DNA from: Atrichornis clamosus | Lineage: Eukaryota > Chordata > Aves > Passeriformes > Menuridae | Length of the DNA stretch: 64,000 nucleotides | Assembly (NCBI GenBank): GCA_013400975.1 | Contig: WBMZ01012202.1 | Location: 49,779-113,778 of the forward strand | Direction: 5' to 3' | Part shown: piece after piece, positions 1-14,215 of the stretch | How the letters are laid out: every line of letters starts with the position of its first letter | Numbering within the stretch: the stretch's first letter is position 1 | The notes under the pieces: model-generated | The model's input: the letters and a program-made list of their open reading frames with translations, nothing else | Told to the model about the DNA's origin: nothing | Databases searched by the model: none | Translations under genes and position numbers: made by a program

Positions 1-1090
1 CAACTGCCTGTATTTTGTGGCTCTTGGCTGGACTCACTCTAGAATATCCATGTCTCACTTGTCCTAGGGAACCCAGAACTGGATGAAGCACTCCAGATGT
101 GTCTCACCATTGCTGAGCAGAGAGAAATCATCTCCCTTGACCTGCGGGCAGCACTCTTCCTAACACGGTCTAGAAGGCTGTTTGCCTTTGCTGCAAGGAC
201 ACTTTGCTGGCTCACGTTCACTTAGAGTCCACCAGGATCCCAGGGCCTTTTCTACAAAGCTGCTTTGTAGATGACCAGCCCCAGTCTATACCGGCACATG
301 GGGCTATTTTTCTCTGGATGACCATCTTCCTTCATTGAACTTCATCAGGCTCCTGTCAGACCATTTTTCCAGCCTGTTGATGTCCATCTGCATGGCAGCA
401 CAACCCTGTGAAGTATCACCCACTTCTCCCAGTTTTGTAGCACCATTTTGTAACTTGCTGAGGGTATGCTCTGCTCAATCATCCAGACGATTAATGAAGA
501 GATTAAACTGAATTGGCTGCAGGACCACCCCAGGGGCACAAAACTAGTGACTGGACTGAATGAAGTCTGGGCTGGACTTCATTCTACTAAACACAACCCT
601 TTGAGTCTGGCAGTTTTGACAAATTTCAGTCCACTTCACCATCCACTTATTTAGTCTATCATTTTATCTATGAGGATGTGCTGGGAAACAGCTTGTAAAG
701 TCTCACCAGAGGCAGGATAAAGAGCATCCATTCTTCTACTTTTATGTTCTAAGAAAATCACCTCACCATAAAAGGCTGTCAAGGTGGTCAAGCCCAATTT
801 GCCCTTTGTAAATGTATGCTGACTCCTCTTAGTCACCTACTTGTCCTTCATATGTTTAGTAATGGTTTCCAAGAGGACTTGTTCCAGCACTTTCACAGGG
901 ATTGAGGTAAAAGTGACCAGCCTGTAACTCCCCAGATCCTTCTTCTTCTCACACTTCATGACGACTCTGGTTATATTTGTTTTCTTCCAGTCCCTCCAAA
1001 CCTTACTCAAGCACCATGACTCTTGAAAGATTATTAAGACCAAATTTTCTGGGATGTCATCTTGTGGGTATGGATACTTGGTGTAAATCA
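1..1090 (-). mobile_element. CR1 LINE remnant, reverse-transcriptase region, truncated by window edge
   Basis: Read on the minus strand, this segment follows the CR1 ORF2 reverse transcriptase and the part after it. Around 837-1040 the frame resembles the CR1 run RDWKKANVTPIFKKGKKEDP followed by a NYRPVSLTSIPGKVLEQ-like stretch. Around 651-836 it keeps the RSQHxFTKGKxxLTxLxAFY pattern. Around 39-221 it resembles the later CR1 segment with SQQxxLAAKAN and SREM. The frame is broken several times and no 3' end is present, so the copy is old, 5'-truncated and inactive. It probably continues left of the window. Its orientation is the same as CACNB2. Confidence 0.85.
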
Positions 1091-4000
1091 CTCTCCCTTA
1101 GAAAGGCCTCTCCCCCTAAAAATTTACACGCACATTAAACTTGATTTTACCAGTTGCATCATAACAACTTCATTCTAAGTATGTGAATGGATGCCTAAAT
1201 TTACATCAAAATGTTTCATTTTCTTCTAATTGTAATCCTTTTAAAGATTTTCAGGCTCACTTTTTAGTAGTTTATATGAGTCAGTGTTTGTCAAATAATG
1301 ACTTATTTTTAGCTAAAGGTTTTTGGCATATTGGTGATTTGTTAAATAGATTAATTTACTCATTCCCATTTAACATGAAGCACTTCAGAGAAACTGATTT
1401 CAGATATTTTAAGCCACTCAGTTATCTACAAATAAAACATTTTAAGTATCTGTGCTACACTGGAAGGGTCTATGGTGACAGAAATGACAACAAAAACATA
1501 TCAGACTTTTTGGCAGAATAAGCTGTATCTGAATCCCTCAGTTTTCTGAAGTGTAGAGAAAATGATGCAGTCCCTCCCCCTGAAAAAATCAAAACCAGAC
1601 CAAAAACCTTACTTTGCTTATGAAGTTACAGGTAAAAAACCTATATGAGATTCTCAAAAACAGTCCAACTTTTAAAAAGCATTTCCTTTGTGTTATGCAG
1701 TAAGTTACACACACACACAAAGGAAATGAACGTTGTTGACTTTCTATTAATGTTATAAATGTCTTCTTCTCTACCAGCTTTTCTCTGGAAAAGGATACCA
1801 GTGTTAAAGAGTCTTCATGTTCATTAAGAGGGCTTCGTTCTGGCTGCCTCTACCTCAGAGCTGCACTGCTCAATTTTTAATTTTTTTTCTTAGAACGCTG
1901 TTGAAGTTGCACTCAACTACTTCTAAATAAGACTGGAAAAGAGCAAAAACCTTTTAACTTGAAATATTTTGATTTAGTTCTCTATCACTACGCTATTTTT
2001 GCTGATTCACATGCATTAATTAGCAACATTTAGATCTTGCTTACTACATCTATGCACACATAATTACTGAGCAAAAACAACTTAAATAATTTTTAAATTA
2101 TCCTTTTACAAAACAGTCCCTCATTGTTATGATAGTTGCTCCTGAAGAGAAGCAAACCCTACTGTGCTTGTTAATCTAGAGAGTGAACACAAACTGCAAA
2201 TTTTTCAAGTTCATTTTCCAATGTTAAAAGCTCTCCAAAGACAGATAATAAACAACTTCCCTCAAATGATCACTAATCTTGGTTTGTATGAATCTATCAA
2301 GCTATCATCCAAGCTGCAGCTGTAATTTTTCCCATACAGATTTATGTCAGAGAATTGCAACCAGCAAGTCATGGTTTAAACTTTATTTTACTTGTTTGGA
2401 ACTGATTTCCGAGAAAATCAAACAAAATAAAATACTTCTTACAACACCAGGTATGATTCTGAAATGTGCTGCCACTGGCAGTACCACAGACACTACTGGA
2501 GAAGAAGGGATCAATTCAAGGACAGCAGACACATAAACTGACACAAATGCAAGGAGTCAAGAATATACCCTCTGAGAAAACAAGGAAAACAAGTGACCTC
2601 AAAAAGCCAACAGGCTCTCTCAGACCCTCTCTAACTAACATAATTTTTAACTCCAGTTAGAGATAGACTACTGTGCTAGAAGGACCATCACACAGATGCA
2701 GGAGGTTTTATGTGATCTGCTATCCAAGCTATCTAGTATGCTGTAAAGGGATTTCTGCTCACAGACATATGTTGTCTTCATGTCAGCTGATGTTCTTCAT
2801 GCCTCATCGTTACCTTTGCCTGCAGTTCATTCTGTCTTTTGTTATCCAGAAAAATCAACCATATTTCAACTTCTTTTCTTGTGATCCTCTACTTGTATCC
2901 ATCACCCTCTGTACTGGCAGCCTGCTTTTAGGGTTTTCCTGTCAAGACAGGGATTTGAACACACCTTGTTTCTATGTGGTATCCTCTTTTCCTTCCTCCA
3001 ATTTGTCTATAATCCTACTGTTTCCATTTGAGAATTCTAATGCTCAGATATGTTCTGCCCCCAGTTCAGGTCATATCATGCATATACAGATGTTATCAGA
3101 AATCTCATTAGCTCTGCATTTGGCAGCTTCCACACTCAGTCATCTTTGTTTTCCCCTTCAATGTGAAGGTCATCTCACATGCCATCTCAGACACTATCAG
3201 CAACTCTCCCTCGGCCCCAGCTCAAAAGTCAAGGACTTACTTCTTTCTCATTAAAGATGATCTGCACCACCCCCTCCCTTTTTTTCTGATCCCATGTCTA
3301 CTAATTTCTGTATTTTAGGGATTTATTGAACAAGTTCCAAAAGTGAAATGATTTGTTGCACTGAATCTGATAATATGAATGCCATGAAACATTAAGATGT
3401 CCATGCTGTTTCTTACTGTTAGTTTCAGTTTCTTATTGTATGCAGAATGCTCTCTTGGTCATATTTTGATCAAGACATATGATAACCTTTCCCATAGCTT
3501 TTTAGATGAGGTTTCTTAGGAAACAAAGCTTTATGAAATTCTGTGGTTCTTTCTTTCATCCAGAAGATCCTCCTCCCTTTCACCACCTCATCAGATTCTC
3601 CACCAGTTAGTCTATTTAATTCAAATACTGGAAATTTCAAGGGTTTTTTTTCCTACAGGGTTGGGAACTGCTAGTAGATGGATAAAACAAGAGACACACA
3701 AACACCTGGTAACTACAAAAGCATACTAAATTATAAACAAGCATCTCATGCTCTGCCACAATACTTTATTGTGCTTATATGTGTGGGAAATCACCATATA
3801 TATAACTTTGGATCAGTCACAGCCCATGCTGTCACTTGCTTAGAAAGAACTATCATCATTGGGATATATGAAAAAAAAAGGACATACAAAAAAAGGAAAT
3901 AATGATTCTTTGGGTCTTCTGCTCAGAGAACAGCTACTTTTTTTCCTTTGGACCTTAAAAGAGATTGAAAGATGATAACTCAAGTCTAAGAAACAATTTG

Positions 4001-7000
4001 CTGCAATGGCAATCATTACATTTTCCAATTTTAAATATCATTGTTAATTTCAAATCTTCATGTTATGGATAGAGATTATTTTTTTTTTTGTGTTGAAAGA
4101 GTTAATATTCCCTCAACACTTCTCTTTAAGACAATTTTTACTAGATGTAAACAAGGTCAGCTCAAAGCACATGAGGAAGGAAAAGAAAAAGGTTACACTT
4201 CCAGCTTAAAAAAAAAAGGAGGGGGAGGTAAGATTACATATAAATTGGGAAACTGCCTTGCCTGTGGCTTGACGTAGTCCAGAGAGAAGATGGCAGGCGG
4301 ACGGATCACTGTGCAGAGGTTTCAGGGTTCCTTACTGCACCACACATCTCTTGCCTGCTGCTGTTGCTCACAGCCCAGGTGCCACTGCAGACACCAAGGC
4401 TGAGGAAAGAGCTGTTACACAGCTCCTATTCCAACAGCAGTTCACAGAAAAATAGCCACTACAACACACAAGATTACAACTTAGAGCCATTCATTTCTGT
4501 TTCTTTTGGATCTGGTTTTGCATCAGAACTGGGAGCAAGTGGAAGAGGAGAACATAACACTTACACAGGCTTTTATGGCTCCTCCTGTGGACTCAGCAGC
4601 CTGCCAAGGTGCCTATAAAGCATACTAGAAGCACAAGCACTGCTGGTGCAGGTTTCTCTTTTCTCTACATTGTAGTGGCAATATCTACAGAAGGATAATT
4701 TATTTTACAAATGCCACAAGGATATTAAAGGAAAAACCATCTGTAGGACTTACAGAGACCTAAAATGACATCTTTTCCTAAGAGGTTTTAACAGGGATTA
4801 TGTTTTTTATTTTGATTCTATTACAAACATATTATTTAAAACAAAAAAAAGACGAAGTATCAAACTCTCCTATACTTGCAGTACTCATTTACTAAGAGTA
4901 AACCATTACTAAGGTTTTAAACATTAGAAGAGAAAGTGTTTATTTTCGTAAGTATGAGTGGCTTCGGTTGCATCTGAAAATTATGCCAATTAAAAAATCC
5001 TCGAATATTCAACGCAAAGGAAAAAATGACAGCAGTACTGTGCTACCTTACTTCTTGTAAAAAATCAGGGAAACGAGCTGTTCAGTTTAATTACAGCCGC
5101 TAGGTGGCAAAGTTGGCCAAAGAACTATTGCCAGTAACTAAATGTTTGAAACTTGACTGCATCTGTCTATCTGAATACAAAAGGCTTATTAAAAAAAGTC
5201 ACGGAAAATTAAAAAAGTGTAAAGTAATACAAGTTCAGTAATCATAAACCTATTTTATGACATTATCTGTAAGCAATATTAAACTGCTTCATCCATCTAT
5301 TAAAATTCTTAAAATAAAAGGTAAAATAATTTTAGCAAATGTTCTTGAAATCACATGAAGAAATTACTGCATTGGGCAACAATACAAATAAGGAATAGAG
5401 ATTTCAAGTTTGGAAAAGAATACCTATTAACACATACACTATCTTCTGACTTGACAGTAGGAACAGTAACTATCTCTTCACTACAGAAGACACAGTACTC
5501 CTTATGTTACTTGACATAAAAGCTGCTTTTCTTCCTTTCAAATCAGCACCGTCAAACTCTCCATCTGGTTGAATTTCAGCAAATTACAAAGAGAGCCAGT
5601 CTTTTAACCTTTTCTTGTACTTCTTTCTTCTCCTTAACCTTTTCTGTCTAGTTCTTATTTTTTCTGTTTATTTCAGCACATCTGCTTGTTGATTCATGCT
5701 TTAAGCTAAATTCCGTGCTGTCCACACTTACACATCCCACTGTTCTGGATTCAGTGGTACCTCCAGTGCAGCTAATAGCCACATGAAAGGCACATTAGTT
5801 GATCCACAAACTCCCTGCGAATATACTGCAAAGCAAACCCCAACAGACTCATCTCTAATTCATGTCAAAGAGTTTGGAAGAAGAGCTTTCCAGTCCTATA
5901 GTCCCCAAAGAACTACTGAGCCATCACTTAGTAAATATATACTCACAATATTAGTATCTCTCTCTAAAAAAAAGAAAAAAAACACACACAAACCAGGCCC
6001 ATGAAGTGTCCAGACTGCACAAAGGCAGAATGGTCCCAGCTGGTTTTCTCATGTTTCATGGGACAAATCTGCCTAGCTCCAAGATAGTAGAGTAAACTCC
6101 ACAGTCAAGGACTTTTGACTTGACTAAATTACTTAACCTGTCACAAAATTATAAACTTACTGCATCAAGTGTGTGTGCTAACGGTAAGCTCTTGTCATAT
6201 CATGCTCTTTACAAGCCACTGGGGCTACAGCATCACAAGGGAGGGAGACTGGAGAGAAGGAGGAGTGTGAGATAATCACTACAGATATCAAATGCTCAAC
6301 AGTTTTGATCGTATTCTTTAAAGGGTGAAGAGCTAATGTTGAGTATCAACACTATTTACTTTGCATTTTCTTTTAAGTGACAGTCATTAAAAAACATCCC
6401 ACTCAGAAGGAGGAGGAAAGAAAACAGAATAAACCAGACCGAGCACGAGTCATTCCAAAACAATGAACACTGCCCACTTGGAAGGTTACCAGCTACACGC
6501 AGTAGATGTGGAATGTATTTTTGCTCAGTTGCATCCACTCCCATTCCTCGATGTGTGCCATTTAACATGTCAGTAAACCACTGACCACAGTGACGCAGCT
6601 ATAAAATCTGTGAGCTTCTGTGTCACAGGAGAGCCTAAAATAAGCAGCCAGAATCACACTGAGTTTTTAGCCTAAACTGCTGCATCCCTCTATCCAGAGA
6701 ACAATGGGTGAAAGGAGGAGGACATGATAAAGGAGGAACAAAAGAACAAGGCAGCCACTAAGAGTATTTGAGCAGTCCAGTTTGTGGAGCACATGAGTGA
6801 CAGAGCAAGGCACTCTCACAGAGCACTACCTTTGTTTTTCAGCCCCCCAAAAAGCAGGAGGCTGCTGACAGGTCACTTGGAAGCAACTTACAATGATGTC
6901 CACAGTGAGGGCACAGTGAGAGCCCCTACATCTCAGGAAGGCTCCAAATCACTCACTCACAGCACCTTTATGAGGTGCAGAGTTCATCACACATTTTCAA

Positions 7001-7095
7001 CAGGGCATAATCTCGCAAACCTTCTTTCCTACAGAAAATCATCTTCCCCAGAGAAAAACAGCATCATCAAGACATACATGCTCATACTAGAGTGA
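1091..7095. other. Intronic DNA with no recognised gene
   Basis: This stretch is AT-rich with short low-complexity patches: (AC)6 near 1708, an A10/G-rich run near 4207 and an A/AC-rich run at 5965-5996. The longest open frame in the whole window is here (2673-3254, plus strand, 193 codons). It is rich in Cys, Ser, His and Leu, as expected from a pyrimidine-rich non-coding strand. It has no recognisable domain, splice context or family resemblance, so I do not call it a gene. Confidence 0.6.
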
Positions 7096-7540
7096 GTCCA
7101 GCAAGGGCCATGAAGGTGATGAAAGGCTTGGAGCACCTCACATGAAAGAAGATGCAGAAGGTTGGTAATGTTCAGCCCGGAGAAGAGAAGGCTCAGGGAG
7201 ACTTAATCCATATGTTTACAATCCATATGTTTACGTACCCGAAGGGACATTGTAAAGAGCAGCACCAACTCAGTGATGCCCCATGAGAGGACAAGAGGCA
7301 ATGGGCACAAACTGAAATACAGACAATCCCAATTAAATATCAGAAAACTATTTTATAATGAGGGTGGTCAAGCGCTTTTTACAGGTTGCCCAGAGAGGCC
7401 ATGCAGTCTCCATCCTCGGACGTATTCAAAACCCTCCTGGACATGGCCCTGAGCTAACAGCTCTAGCTGAGCCTGCTCTGAGCAGGAGGTTGAACTCAAT
7501 GTTTATGCCTTCCTACTTCAACTGTTTTCTGATTCTACAA
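7096..7540 (+). mobile_element. CR1 LINE 3' fragment
   Basis: The plus strand carries the end of the CR1 coding region and the 3' tail. Recognisable stretches are the gtccagcaagggcc start, a FSPEKRRLRE-like run, GGACAAGAGGCAATGGGCAC, the GGTTGCCCAGAGAGG motif, and an ending close to ttcaactgttttctgattct. It contains several stops and deletions. A 15-bp stretch (aatccatatgtttac) is tandemly repeated at 7205-7234. The copy is 5'-truncated, as is usual for CR1, and antisense to CACNB2. Confidence 0.85.
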
Positions 7541-9148
7541 ACACTAAATACACAAAATTCCACAGAACTTTGCCTAAATTTAACTTGCAGAAGTCTTTTT
7601 GCTTAAAGAAAGAATTTACATTCTCCATTTCTTATATGATTCAGCTTTTAAGAAACAATGGGAAAGTAATGCTCTACTACTTCTGTATTGTGGGCAAAGA
7701 CGTAACCAGTTTCATTTTTATTGAGGAAAAGTCTGTTTTTCTAAATCTGTTCTTATTACTAACCAAAGAATAAATGTATTCAGAAGACAATTACACAATG
7801 CTTTACAATTGTTTTTTGAAGCTTTTATAGATACTAAGAAGATGCTGGAAAGTTTTAAGAATCCGCTGTTATGAAAAAGTAAACATAAAAAACAATATTA
7901 AAAAAAATACAGCAAAACTTTCCTTTTACAGTAGTCTGACTAACTTCCAAAGCCTTCTTCAAATACTCCCTTCATAATAATGAAACTTGCTGGACTCTTG
8001 GAAAACAGATGTTTAACATATTTCTATTGAATTGTGTCATTACTGATCAGCAAACAATAAAATAAGGAACAGGGAAGTTCAAACTCAACACAAACTACAT
8101 GTTTTAAGAAGTTCAGAGTACTCAGTGAAGTTCCTGGATAGTTCTTTCTTACAAAACAAACAAGCAAACAAAAACACCTTCTCCTTTTGAAAATATATTT
8201 AACACTTTATTTAAAACAAAATTTTTCTAGGAAAATAAATCTAGTACAATAAAAGCAGTTGGTGCAATATGAGTGGATTTTCTGCAAATGATGGGCAATA
8301 TTTCACCATTTCCAATGAAAGAGAAGTGAACAAACCATCATCTTTTACACCGATTTCCTAATAAAATAAAACTGTATCTGCCTCTTTGTGCTGAGCTCAT
8401 TTGATAGTTTTGATATTATTTTACCTCACTAACCATTAATTTCCCACAGATTTGCTTAAATGAGTAGCCAAGTGAAAAGAAACTGTAGATTCTGCGGGAA
8501 ACACTGGGGGATTAACATGGCAACCATTAAACATAGGGCCTCAATTTTGAGCAAACTGCCTTAGAAACTAAGGCTAAATATATTTGAATCAATTTTGAAA
8601 TAGCAAAATAAATCCTGCTTTATTATTAAAATTTCAGCACACCTCATTAAAATAATTCAAAACATTCTTTCCTCTCTAACCTGACCCAAGACCCAAAAAG
8701 AATGTCTGCATTACGCAATGGTAAGTGAAAAAAACCACGGTAGTACCAGTTTTGGGATACTCTCTGGGCTTTGGCAGTCTCTGTGGGTATGTGAGTTTCC
8801 CAACCCCTGGCTCTATGGGCAGCTACCATACCCCAGGCAATGAAAGCCCAGAAGCCCTTGAGCTCCAAGGCAGAGAGACAGCGAACCACAGGGCACACCT
8901 CTGCCAACCTTTGGGCTCCGCCACATCAAAGACTTCTCCCAAATTAGCATTTTGCAAGCAAAACCCAACTGAATCGGGAGACACCAAGCTTCATCCTAGC
9001 AAACATATCCAGTGACAACCAAGACAACCACAAGGATGAAAATGTCACAATGGCTGTGCTGAGCAAACTTGCCCGGAGTTGGCAATGTTCCTACAGTGTC
9101 CATGGACCAGACTGAAGATTCTGATGGGTGAAGGTCAGGGGGCAGAAA

Positions 9149-9176
9149 AAAAAAAGAGAGGGAGAGAGAAGGATAC
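9149..9176. repeat. A/GA-rich simple sequence
   Basis: A run of A followed by gagagggagagagaagg, purine-only low-complexity DNA on the plus strand. Confidence 0.75.
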
Positions 9177-12100
9177 ACTGCTGCCAATGACCTATTAGGA
9201 ATTTTAAAGGACAACTGGAAGAAAAGTAGAGGAAAAAGAGGCAGTGCTTGGAGCATAGCAGTAAGCAGCAGCAAAGCTTGGACTGGTTTCATAGCGAAGA
9301 AGGGTAACCTCGGCAACTCAGATGAAAAGAGAATTTTTTTTTTAATTTATTTTTAATAGAGACTTTCAAATATTTCTCCCCATTTTATTTTAGGTACCTC
9401 CAAAGCAACTCAAATCAAGCACCTTTGAGCACTTCAGTGTCCTAAAAAGGATGCAACATGTGAATGAACAAGAATTTCCAGATGGCACATCTCATGAACT
9501 CAAATAAGACATCCCTGGAGTATTAACTAATGAAATCTCTACTTCCTCCAGCTACTTGTTGCTTGGAAGTATTCAGATGGCACCAAAGCACTTTGCTGGT
9601 AATGAAAACATTTTCAACCTCTCAGTCCTACTCTGCTTGAAACCTGATGCAGTGTCAGGAAGTCCCTGTCTCCTGAGACAGATTCCATACATGGTAAGTC
9701 TGATCTTGGCTTCTCTGTTTGGATGGCATATTGTTTTGATAACAGAGTGATCAGAAGTTCAAACAGACCGGAATGAGGAAAGAGTAGCAGAACAAGGATT
9801 TCAGGTTTCATAGCTGTGTAATGTACAAATGATAAAAAATATAGCCCGCTATTGTGAAATGCAACATCACTAATATTTTTCGTCCTAGAGGCATAATCAA
9901 GTCAAAAAATGTTACCAGTTGCAAACAAAAGTAGGATTTAGAAAACAAATTGCTGTGCTCTGTGCTACATTTCCTTGTAGATGCCACTTTGAATCCTGCA
10001 ATAATGATAGGCATGATGACTAAAATAACCAAAAAATAGCAGCTCCATTCTGAGAAGGAATGAGAGTAAGTAACTAAAAAGGTGAGAGAATTCAAAACAT
10101 GTCCTGCATAGAAGAATTTTTCAACTGTTACAGATTAAGAAGTAAATTGGGTTCCAATTAAAAAAAAAATCAAATTGTTTACACAGACATAAACATTTCA
10201 TGAAATATTACATGAAGAACCCTAAACCTTTTGCTTGATCTATAATTAAATGTTTAGTTTCTGTAAACTACTTAATTAAAATAAAATAAAAATATGGTTG
10301 ACTTTGAAAGCAAAAACTTTGCTTCAAAGAACTTAAACTTCCTTGCAACAACTTTACTAATTTATTATGTAGCTTGATATCCTGCAGGGTCCTGCTGGCA
10401 GCCAGCCAAATGCTTTCCCACTGCCCACCACCTCCTCCCCAGGGAAAGACTGGGAATTGGCTTCAGCATCACTCACAGATGAACAAACACAGACCCCTTC
10501 CCACAGCCGGCAGCAGTCTGGCCTGGATGGGAACTGACTGCTGGGCTGACAGGAGACACCTCCTCCCGACCACGCGCTGCCCAGCACAGTCCCTGGCACT
10601 GCTCACCCCTGCCAAAGTCTGCACCAGTTCCAGGACTGGGATCTGCTTCTGCAGCAGATGGTACAGTTTACCCCACCTTAAATAATCCCTGGGTAGAAGG
10701 CTTGGGGTGGCCCAAGAATATATAATTTCAGTCTATTCAATACCACCACTGAGTTTGGTCATGAATGGTTAGAAAATGTCAAAGAGAGGCCAGCATACTG
10801 CTTCACACTTCTATGCTATACATCAGTATATATGGTATTTCAATCTCTGCTTCATGAAAGTCAAAAGAGAACAAATCTTTATGCAAAAAGATGTTCTGCT
10901 ATCCCCTCCAGTCTCTCACTTAGTCTTCGCAATGCATAAAAATCCTAACTCCTGCTAATTCAGGAGTGTCTATCCTTAGTTGAGGACAATCTCTTCCATA
11001 AATGTATGCTATAACTCTTTTGAAAAGCAATACAGTACTTCTGCTCGCTTCAGCATAGTTTTACCAGGTCACTACAAGCAGTTACATAAATCTTGCTTTC
11101 TCTCATCCCTTGACATCATTAATTCTTTTTAGAACTTTTTCTCTTACAAAAAAGATGATTGTCATAGTTAGGCTTGACAGAACTTCCTTCACATATTGCA
11201 AAGGTCAGAAGTTAGGTGTCACTTAACTTCATGCAATAATTAATACATTTTGGAAATAGGACTAAAAGCCCAATAGAACTAAAAGCCAAAAATAACCTTC
11301 CACGACCAACCTTATATCCTCACTGTTTTTCCACACAGGATCCAAAGTACAGTTTACTTCACTTAAAAAATGGTTGATTTAGACTTTATCTGCATATTGC
11401 TTTGGTTACGATGGAGCACATAAATTATATTAGCAAAGAGTACAGCTGGATTCAGATCAATTGTAGATGTTCCTGCATAGCATCAGGCAAGTCGTGACAC
11501 TTGGTAACAGGCTAAGCACCACTGTCATGTGGCAGACACCAAACGCTTACTCCTGGACGATTACCAACTTGGTTTCATTCACAGATGAAATGAGTCAGAA
11601 AGATTGCCCCAAATTCTATTTGTCCAGGATCACAGACACAGGAAAGTTTGCACATCTTATGCTTAGCCACGCTCTCTGGCTTGTCAGTAACGTGACACCA
11701 ATAATCAACACAAGTTAGCGAAAGAAACACACATTAACAAACCCACAATATATAGAAGGGAAATCAATAAAATATTTTAGAGCTTTACTTTTTAAAACCA
11801 GGGATTGAAACTAGTTCTGAATTTATAGCTCCTTCTCCTCCACAACTGTGGTTCCTAAAGGGAGTACTAATAATCAACATTAGAATTGTTGTTTTACATA
11901 TCTACCTGTTCTCATAATTATTTATAAGTAGAATATGTGAAAAGGATTAAAGCAAAATAAAGACAGAGGCTAAAATCTATACATTAGTCTATTCCCTGAC
12001 CTTCATCGCCGGAAAAGTAAGTGGGGTAAACAGGAGATAGGAACGAAGAGTCCAACACATCTTTCATGTTTTGAGCAGCTTGACACTTTTGCAGGGTAGG

Positions 12101-12997
12101 TGAAAGAGATGTGCCTCACACACACTAAGTTGTCACTTCCCTCAGCGAATTAAAGACTGCAGTGACAGGGCTAATAAAGTGGCAAACAGGTCCTCACTGC
12201 AGAGAAAGATGCATCTCAAGAAAAAGACAGACACTTCTCAACACAGTCCTACATCTTGGAATAACCAAGAACATTCCTTGCCACCGGTGACTCACGGAGA
12301 TGAGTATGTGCTACCCCGCTCACAGATGTCACTCTGTTGGCACAGCATTCATCACAAGGACAGCAACCTGCCGGCGCAGCAGCAACCTTCAACTCACTGA
12401 CAGGCTTACGCTTCCTGAACCACGCTACCCTGACAAAGACTGCACAAAACAAGTCCACTATTACAATCCCAATCCCGAAGGATATTTTTTTTTTCCTTTT
12501 CTCCTTTCCCCTTCAGATGGCATAGCTTTTCTTCCACCAAGGGAAATGATAGCTACAGCAATTAACTATATTCACAGTATAGGAAATCGTTTCATACAGC
12601 TGCTGCTACACACACAATAGGCACACAATGGTTTTGGCATCAAAAAAAGGGGCAGGCAGTTTTCTCTTGAATGAAGAAATTAGTTGTCAAACACGTTTAT
12701 GGACTCGCTCTTTGAATTTATATTGTGCTCCAGGAAATCGTGTAGATTTAATTGCCACTAGGAATCTTGACACTATATTCACTGTTTCTGTTAAAATATA
12801 GCAAAGCAAGTTTTGCTTCCTGAAAGTTTTGATTTAAAATTTAGTTGCGTGTGTTGTATCTTACACAAAAATTGTGAAAGCTGAGCAATGGAGGGAATGC
12901 TAAAGTCAGCCCAAAACAGTTCCTGAATTCTGGAAGAAAACAAGGATATTTTTCTTTTCCTTTTTTCTAAGTTATGTTTTCCATTTCCTTTCCTTAA

Positions 12998-13047
12998 GAA
13001 AACAAACAAAAAAAACCCCAAAAAACCCCAAAACAAAACCAAACCCC
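12998..13047. repeat. A/C-rich low-complexity tract with AAAACCCC-like units
   Basis: A short run of A-blocks separated by C4-C5 blocks (aaaaccccaaaaaaccccaa type). Such A/C-rich strings are common in bird introns. The complementary strand has three G4-5 runs, one short of a canonical four-run quadruplex. I regard it as low-complexity DNA. Confidence 0.7.
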
Positions 13048-13605
13048 CTTAGTTTAATCTTGTATACTTTTCATCATCTAGAATGTGAATTGAGGTTTTA
13101 TTTGTAATACTTGATAATTTTCATTGCTCCTGACTGTGCGAAGCACTTCAAGGAACTCAAACAGAGCAAAGTATGTGTTTCAAAGAGATTGCAAAGTAAT
13201 TTTAGAAGTAGTACAAAGGGGGAAAAAAGCATGAGGGCAGAAGAAAGCCATTAATAAAATCAACCAGAACTCTATTACTAATAACAAATAAGGCATATTA
13301 GTCTACAAACTGATAAAAAGGCTGTTCAGTCAATATTCACAGCATGCTGAGCCATTAAAGTCAATTCCACACTCAGAAGCAAATGAAGGGTTTAGACCTA
13401 CAACCATTGCAAAGATGCAATAAATATATAATTTCAGGAGCAGCTTCATTTCACTTTGACTCTACTCTTCAATACAGAAACTTTCACTTCTAGAAATACA
13501 AGTATACCAAATAACTATGCCACATCTGGTATTCTACTGAAACCAATGCAAAAGAAGCCTAACTCCACAGTTAATTATAAAGCACTACTAAATCAAGTAT
13601 CTCTT

Positions 13606-13618
13606 AAAAAAAAAAAAA
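13606..13618. repeat. A13 homopolymer
   Basis: Run of A preceded by ctctt. No retroposed gene or SINE body was recognised next to it, so it is listed only as simple sequence. Confidence 0.8.
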
Positions 13619-13740
13619 TCCCTGCAGTAGCAGCAATATTTTGCTTACAGTAAACACTGACCTAAACCCCACAAATCATGTGGGCATGATTTTGTGGTTT
13701 TGCTCTTCAGGTGCTATTTTGAGTCTAACCTTTCTTTAGG

Positions 13741-13754
13741 AAAAAAAAAAAAAA
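13741..13754. repeat. A14 homopolymer
   Basis: Run of A following ctttagg. No SINE or processed pseudogene body was recognised on either side. Confidence 0.8.
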
Positions 13755-14175
13755 TAGAGGCTATTTCCATGCTAATTTGCAACCAGACACTAGATGTCTC
13801 TCCCTGAGGTGGCACCAATAAGCTACTGCTACTCTTCTGACCCCATAAAGACATCCCTCAGTCCTGCTCCAGCTTTATGGCAATATCCTCTGGGTTTTTA
13901 AATGCAAGTACAGCTCATCACAACCAAAAAAGCAAGAGATATCTCACATTTGCTTAACAGGGATTAAGAGAACCAGAAAGACAGTAGAAATGCAACTGCC
14001 TTCCTTGAGGTATAAAGGAAATCTCTCTAGGAAGTAGCCTTGTACATAAATTATAAAGACTACGGTCTTAAAAAATCCCTTAATGTTTTTTGTTGACTTA
14101 TAGGTGTTTTCACTAAAGAACTAACTAGCACAAACGGGCTCAACCTGTAAGAAATAAATGAAAAAGACTTCATCA

Positions 14176-14215
14176 GTAAAGACTACATTAATTCAGCAAA
14201 GACTACATTAATTGC
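14176..14215. repeat. 20-bp tandem duplication
   Basis: The core aaagactacattaatt occurs at 14178-14193 and again at 14198-14213, identical over 16 bases, giving a 20-bp period. It is probably a local replication-slippage duplication. Confidence 0.85.

Noticed and set aside
1708..1720. (AC)6 run, with a similar short run near 37528
   Set aside because: Too short to be a meaningful microsatellite feature.
12998..13047. AAAACCCC-like units suggesting an interstitial telomere-like or quadruplex sequence
   Set aside because: The unit is not the vertebrate telomere repeat and the opposite strand has only three runs of three or more G; ordinary bird low-complexity DNA.
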